Assembly (NCBI GenBank): GCA_002118135.1
Contig: BDIU01000232.1
Location: 186,001-250,000 of the forward strand
DNA: 64,000 nt
Source of the DNA: Trebouxia sp. TZW2008
Taxonomy: Eukaryota > Chlorophyta > Trebouxiophyceae > Trebouxiales > Trebouxiaceae
Direction: 5' to 3'
The notes below the pieces were generated by a model, which made no database searches, had not been told where the DNA came from, and saw only the letters and a program-made list of their open reading frames with translations. A program made the translations under genes and the position numbers. Position 1 is the first letter of the stretch, and the number at the start of each line of letters is the position of its first letter. This document shows, piece by piece, positions 59,401 through 64,000 of this stretch.

Positions 59401-62254
59401 ATTTTCCTTGTAAACCCAATGCACCAGCAACAGCCTCCTGTATTATATAGTCAGAATGACCACTCACATGTCAATTGTACTGAGCCTAGCTAACAGCATG
59501 TCGTCGGTGTTCAGCAGCAATGCATAGGCAAGTTTCACGCACAGATGCACTGTGCAGAGATTTTAGCATCAGTAGTACTACTGCTGTCACTACTTACACT
59601 AGCGTTGTTACCGTCAGAATTACTACTACTGCTACTGTCATGACGAATGTCATTACTATCATCACCATTGTTGCAGGCTGTTGAAGGCTCAGCAGGAAAT
59701 GAGGCCATTCAGATTCTGTCTGTACTGAGCCAGCAGGAGGGTAAGCAGGGGGTTCAGCCAAGGACCGTGTTGGGGTCTGCAGGGGCCGCCCAGGCTGTTG
59801 TTCAAGCTTCCTTGGCAAGAGAGGGTATAGGATCATTTGCAACCCACAAGTAAGCCCGACAGTCTTGTCATGCAATGCATTCTGAGTCCAAAATGCAAAA
59901 GCTGGAATGGGATAGCTTGAGTCGCTTTCATGTTGAATTAGCCATGCTTGATGTCTTAAGAGCAGCATGTCATGCAGCTTGCGCATCCATTTCACATTGA
60001 TCTGTAGACTTTGCAAAGAACTGCTTAGCCCAAATGCTGATATTATTGTTCCATAATGCTCAGCTTGCAGTGCTGTTGAACTGCATGCATGTGATTGTAG
60101 CACGCATGGTGACCATCAGAATGCGGTCAACTTGCAAACGCTTGTCCTTGCATGCTGCTGTGCCCTGAAGTGCAAATGATGATGTTTTGCAGGGAAGTGA
60201 GCGATATGGTGTTGAGAGTACTGCCAGACGATGCATCAGCCACAGCCATCGCTCGGCAGTGTCAAGCTGCCATCCTTAACAGCAGCAGCTCTGTCATCAG
60301 AAACAGAGCACTGAGCATCATGCGTGCAGTGTCAACCTCAACTCCAGCTGATGCTCCTGCTACCACTGCTGCTGCTACTGCTGCTGCTGAAAGCAACCAA
60401 GACGCAGCAAGAGACCTTCCAGCTTCAGAACACACAGTCCCTCCAGATGTGTCTGCTCCTGTCACTGATGCTCCTGGCAGTGCTCCTGCGGCAGCTATGG
60501 GTTCCGCTAGGGTGTTGCCAAACCCTGGGGGCAGTTCTGAGACTGCAACAGAGTCTCAGCAAGAGGATATGCCTGAAGAGGCACCAATGGCAGCTTTCGT
60601 TGGTGGTTCAAGCCAGCCTGTCTACACTGGTGGTAGCTTGCTTGAAGCTATTGCTGCCATTGAGCAGCAGCAGCGCCACCACCAGCAGCAGCAGCAGGCA
60701 GCATCTGAGACTTCAAACCCAAGAGCAAGTGCAGACGATGTTCAGCCGCCTCTGCAAGACCTGCTGGATGCGTTTTTTACTGTTGAGGAACCTGCTGAAG
60801 TAGCTGCTGAGTCAAGCACGGCAGCTGATGGCGCAGCTGATGTGGCTCCTGCAGCAGCTGATCAGGAAGCTGATGCAGCTGCTTTAGCAGCTGATGAGTC
60901 ATTATTGGGAGCTGATTCCCAAACTGATGCAGCTGAAGCAGCAGCTGATGAGTCAGTCACAGGAGCCGAAACCACCGCCGGCGCAGCTGAAGCAGCAGTT
61001 GATGAGGATGTTGATGCAGCTCTTGCAGCAGCCATGTCAGCGGCTGGGTCAGCTGCAGCTCGGAGACAGCAGATTGTGGACGATGCTGTTGAAAGGCTTT
61101 TTGCAGAGAGCTACGACTCCCCATCACCTGTCCAGTCAGACAGCACCGCAGGTGGTGACTCGTCAGGCCAGTGGGTCACAACTGATACAGAAAGCCAAGA
61201 AGAAGAAGACACATGCCCTGCAGCAGCCGGGGGAGCAGCTGACGACAAAGGCAAAGGAGTCGCTTCAGCAGAGGAAGCGGACGAGGGCACCACAGCATCA
61301 CAGCAACAGAGGATGACACATGACATGTTAGAAGACAAGGGCAAAGGTGTGGTGGGCTCAGATGCACAGCATGAAGCAGCTTCAAAGGTTGAGCCAAACG
61401 ATGACAGCATGTCATTAGTAGCAGCTCAGGGGTCTGGCAGGTGGGTTGGTACAGGTTTCAGTAGGGCCCCAGGGCGGGGGCTTAGGCAGCCTCGGGGCCT
61501 GAAATCTCTGAAACCAGTGGTACCTTTTGCAGCCTCAAGGGCCCCTGCTGGTCAGCAAGGCCCTTCAGCGCCAGGCCCTGGAGCAAGCAGCTCTTCAGGC
61601 ATTAGCAGCACATTGCGCAATGAGCATTTGCAGTCTTTGGTGGAGCAGATGTTCAATCTTGGGTATCAACATATGGGAGAGATACACAGCCGGAATGCAG
61701 CCTTGCATGCAGCGACTGTTCCTGGTGCTGAGCCAGCGGCTGCAACAGCAGCCTCCAGCTCAGCTGCTGCAGCAGATGTAGGCAGCAGCACAGATGCAGC
61801 ATCTCAGGACAGAATTGCTGAGCTGCAGCGTGCTTTCAATGAAGTCATGGCAATTAGCGCTCAACTTGCTGGCAGTCAGGGTGGTAGTCATGCAGGTGCT
61901 GCACAAGCAGGCCCTGCTTATGGTGCTGCCCCAGAAGGTGTGGTGTCAGCTTCAACAGCAGCTGAAAGAGCTCAGATGCAAAGGGATCAAGAAGACCTAC
62001 CAGGCAGGCTTCTGGACAGAGAGAGGCGGAGGGCTGAAAACAGGCCTGAAGGCAGATCCCGTCACCATTCTGTCTTTGTACAATATGATGATGAGCATCG
62101 CATTGACACCGTGGTAGAGCAGACAAGGGTTAACAGGCAGGTTGGCTTTCGTCCAGAGACCAAGCGTACGCATCAGTGGCTGAACCCTGTGAAGACCGTG
62201 CTTGGGGTTGGTGCAGCCGTAATTACAGCTGTACAGATGATCAAACGGCTGTGA
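53431..62254 (+). CDS. Large ARM/HEAT-like protein with acidic disordered region and hydrophobic C-tail
   Basis: Exons: 53431-53663, 53792-53975, 54482-54604, 55162-55429, 55974-56053, 56691-56774, 57273-58415, 59118-59234, 59677-59849, 60193-62254; 1488 residues, phases close. The family is not recognised. The first ~360 residues and parts of later exons look like helical ARM/HEAT repeats (EIAAKALGKLASSTG; KAAIKMLTLCCHVD; GILNTLVALLGTLDQ; MLKVLEALIHTLNHHP). Exon 7 adds ~280 Ser/Pro/Ala/Gln-rich residues with SPQQ/SPQA repeats. The last exon is acidic Ala/Asp/Glu-rich (AAEAAADES modules, DDKGKGV twice) and ends in a ~17-residue hydrophobic segment (TVLGVGAAVITAVQMI) flanked by Lys/Arg, which could be a tail anchor. 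Exon 1-2 join is less certain. Possibly a membrane-tethered scaffold; inference. Confidence 0.7.
54970..55095 (+). repeat. Echo of ARM-gene exon 4 start
   Basis: Exon 4 starts at 55162 (SGMLVVYKLLTA). A copy 187 bp upstream keeps the TAG|GCATCAGGG acceptor and about 117 bp with >90% apparent identity and an open frame for ~40 codons (AQKAAIVMLSLCCHVNNERR) before TGA. It is young by divergence and could function as an alternative first half. Confidence 0.9.
55885..55925 (+). repeat. Echo of ARM-gene exon 5 acceptor
   Basis: TGTCCATGTCAG|GTGTGATGCCATCCA near 55888-55910 mirrors the true acceptor TGTCCATACAG|GGTGTGAAGCCATCCA at 55973, 81 bp downstream. The copy is out of frame. Confidence 0.75.
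56250..57200. mobile_element. Possible DNA-transposon remnant with inverted TGTAAGGAC motifs
   Basis: TGTAAGGAC occurs at about 56255 and 56282, and its reverse complement GTCCTTACA or close variants at about 57102, 57116 and 57190. The outer pair extends to inverted CTCTCGATG / CATTGAGAG. Left-end sequence TACAGTAGACTCCGTTTG resembles ends of Tc1/mariner-pogo elements in general style only. Exon 6 of the ARM-like gene lies inside, so the pair may simply be two short MITE fragments. Confidence 0.3.
58250..58925 (+). repeat. Four tandem copies of ARM-gene exon 7 end
   Basis: The exon 7 end (QFVYHLLMLLPAEAL...VTVAVTQDPQ, donor after 58415) is repeated with ends at 58577 and 58738, spaced about 162 bp, and as a fragment ending near 58912. 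Copies 2 and 3 encode LLMLLLPAEAL...GLPDLL.CCVTVAVTQDPQ and LLMLLPAEAL...VTRDPQ without stops. Copy 3 has a usable TTTGCAG acceptor, and both end CAG|GT. Inclusion of copy 3 could add a repeat unit of about 40 residues. Confidence 0.9.
59560..59670. repeat. (TAC/ACT)n-type microsatellite
   Basis: Imperfect trinucleotide run AGTAGTACTACTG.. ATTACTACTACTGCTACTG.. in the intron directly upstream of ARM-gene exon 9. Its pyrimidine strand may double as the acceptor tract. Confidence 0.7.
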
Positions 62255-62613
62255 AGGGGATCGACGGCAGCAGATTAGCCTTGCATGCAAATGCATCTTG
62301 TTGAAGTCTTCTGGGTTGGACTGCGTTGCTTTGTTTCAGCGTTTATGCACATTGAAGCGATTTGTGCTTTACGAGCAATACACAAGCAGGCGTGCAAACA
62401 TTACTGCTCAGAAACATCTAATTATCAGCCTCTATGAGGTTTTGAGAGTAGGCACCAGCTGGCGATCAGACATGAAGCAGCTCGTGTCCAGTTTGAACAC
62501 AACAAACGGTATCACGCATGCCAGAACATCACATGAAAAGCAAGTGCAAAAGCTGACACAAGAGCAAACAGCATGACATGTAAATATATTGATGTTGACT
62601 TGTCTCGAAAAGA
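62255..62613. other. Convergent intergenic region, ARM protein / SR protein
   Basis: 360 bp between two convergent stops; should contain both 3' UTRs. No further feature seen. Confidence 0.6.
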
Positions 62614-63947
62614 TTATGCATTGCCATTGACAGGAGAATCAGCTGGTGGCGGGGACTGTCGAGCTGCAGGGCTGGGTGACCTTCTGCGACCCCTACAAAC
62701 AGTGATTAGCATGTCAATCAGCCTGTTGTAGCATGCACAGCCATCAGTGCAAGTGCATTTGAATGCTGGTACAACTGACAAAGGCATCCTGCTGAACGCA
62801 CTCATGTGCTGCACAGCATTACTTTGTTCATTAGCCTTGGTCGTTGCCTGAGTAATGTCAGACTTCACAGCACCAGATGCTCCCAAGGGCGGTTTGAGGC
62901 TTAAGCAGAGCTTGTTTGACCTATTTGCCATTTAGCAACGGGTTTTGAACGCATGGCAAGCAAGGCAATTATGTATCATTAGTTTGCTTCTCTAACAGCC
63001 TCACATTGCACATCAGCAAAGACCGATGTAATTGTCGCAGTAGCATCAGAGTGCATTATCAAATGCAAGACACAGCTTGCCTGTCAGCGGATGGGCTACG
63101 GCGGCGGCGTGAGGGGGGTGAAGGACTCCTCCTGCGCCTAGGACTGGGGCTAGGGCTGCGCCGCCTTACCCTGTCATAGCTGGGACTACGCCGCCTGCGG
63201 GGTGGGGGGCTGCATGCCATGCAGGATCCTCAGTACATCTCACTATTGTGCAAGCAAACAAATGGTGCATGCATGCCTATATCTGCTGCATAAGATTTGA
63301 TTGAACCTTCTTGAGGATGTAATGTCTTGCACCATTTTACCAAAAAGTGCTGTGCAGGATTAATGTACTGATACACAACAGCATGGTTAGCACACATTGG
63401 CAGCATGAAGTTGGCCGGACTGATGACCATTGTGCTTATTGGTGCAGCAGCAGAAACACTAATGCAGCCACGTTGTTGATACCTTCTGTCTCTGCCATAT
63501 CTGCCCCTATCTCGCTCATCATACCCACCTCTGTCAGAGTACCCACCGCCATAAGAAGGCCTAGGCTTAGGGGCACCAGTTCTGGAGTGCTCCACTCGCT
63601 GCAGACAATGTCAACAATGTGTGCAACAAGCACGCATGATAGCATAGAAGAACAGATGACACAGCAGCAGCTGGTGTAGGTTCATTACTGCTTTCTGATA
63701 ACATTGCTCTAAACTGGCATTTTGTGCAAAGCTGTCTGTGCAAATGTGAGACAGATGTCTGGAGCAGTTGAGTGCTCACCCAGCCATGCACCCCATCCAT
63801 TGACCTCACAGCATCCTCTGAGTCCCTTGAGTCCTGCTCACATGCAAATAGGGTGATCGCCCAACACACCTCAACACAAACAACAGCTGAAGCGTGTGCA
63901 GCAAAAGTCTATAGCAAGGGAAGAACTCACCCCATACTCCACAAAAG
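62614..63947 (-). CDS. SR splicing factor, RSZ/SRSF3-like (5' partial, runs off right edge)
   Basis: Visible exons: 63947-63931, 63833-63780, 63598-63483, 63209-63081, 62692-62614; phases close. The end of an RRM is readable: AFVEYG (RNP1) then DSRDSEDAVRSMDGVHGWRVEHS, closely following the RSZ21/22 and SRSF3 pattern of '..RDA.DAI..LDG..GWRVELS'. Next is a Gly/Arg/Tyr linker (GGGYSDRGGYDERDRGRYG) and an RS domain (RRRRSPSYDR, RRRSPSPSPRRRRSPSPPS), ending SPVNGNA. No zinc knuckle is seen between RRM and RS, so it resembles SRSF3 more than RSZ. SR proteins recruit U1 and U2AF to exons in the nucleus. The donor at 63081 is GC (AG|GCAAGC). The RRM start lies beyond the window. Confidence 0.88.
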
Positions 63948-64000
63948 CTGCAGGCCAACAGAACAACAGTCAGTCTATTGCAAGCTTGAATTCTGTGGCA

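Noticed and set aside
60193..62254. Separate single-exon gene starting at 60152
   Set aside because: The acceptor at 60192 joins exon 9 in phase (AA|G), and the Met codons before it lie in the intron; a separate gene cannot be fully excluded without transcripts.
1..64000. tRNA genes
   Set aside because: I scanned for GTTCGA-type T-loops with matching acceptor arms and found only isolated matches (for example near 27405) without a cloverleaf. A tRNAscan run would be decisive.

Overview
The window is nuclear DNA from an intron-dense eukaryote, most likely a green alga of the Chlorophyta. Trebouxiophyceae is my best guess, from general impression rather than a search. The evidence is the gene set (an AUX1/LAX auxin-importer homologue, a plant ATH-type ABCA transporter, an SHPRH-type remodeller, an AIG1 GTPase, an RSZ-type SR protein), about 80 short exons joined by GT-AG and some GC-AG introns, and no prokaryotic gene order. 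All exon joins below were worked out by hand from splice sites, reading phase and family homology. In every model given with full exon coordinates the phases close.

Layout, left to right. SHPRH-like SNF2/RING ubiquitin ligase, + strand, 5' part cut off by the window (2-10327). AIG1/GIMAP-like GTPase, - (10941-15643). Divergent PHO4/PiT-type transporter, - (17823-23410). Unknown protein with two Cys-pair zinc sites, - (24531-28632). AUX1/LAX-like auxin permease, - (28946-34066). 2-oxoglutarate/Fe(II) dioxygenase, + (35076-38634), head-to-head with AUX1. ABCA (ATH-type) transporter, - (39478-53282), with a 5S rRNA gene inside one intron (about 45281-45397). ARM-repeat-like protein with a hydrophobic C-terminal tail, + (53431-62254), head-to-head with ABCA only 148 bp away. 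SR splicing factor, -, cut by the right edge (62614-63947).

The most striking property is not a gene. Exon-intron junctions are repeatedly accompanied by decayed tandem copies of themselves ('echoes') lying inside the adjoining intron, 1-4 extra copies, mostly 80-235 bp apart. I find them in six of the nine protein genes and at about 20 junctions. Some echoes keep an open frame and intact splice sites and may act as alternative or decoy exons; others carry stops. Together with frequent AG|GT at both intron ends and about 6% GC donors, this suggests a genome in which short tandem duplication continually reshapes introns.

The most interesting gene arrangement is the divergent auxin-importer/dioxygenase pair. 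Plant auxin oxidases (DAO) belong to the same dioxygenase superfamily, so an auxin uptake-and-inactivation module is a testable idea. CpG is sparse in gene bodies but dense at most gene starts (about 15.6-16.0, 23.3-23.7, 28.2-28.6, 34.15-35.05 and 52.9-53.6 kb), which looks like promoter CpG islands in a genome with methylated gene bodies.
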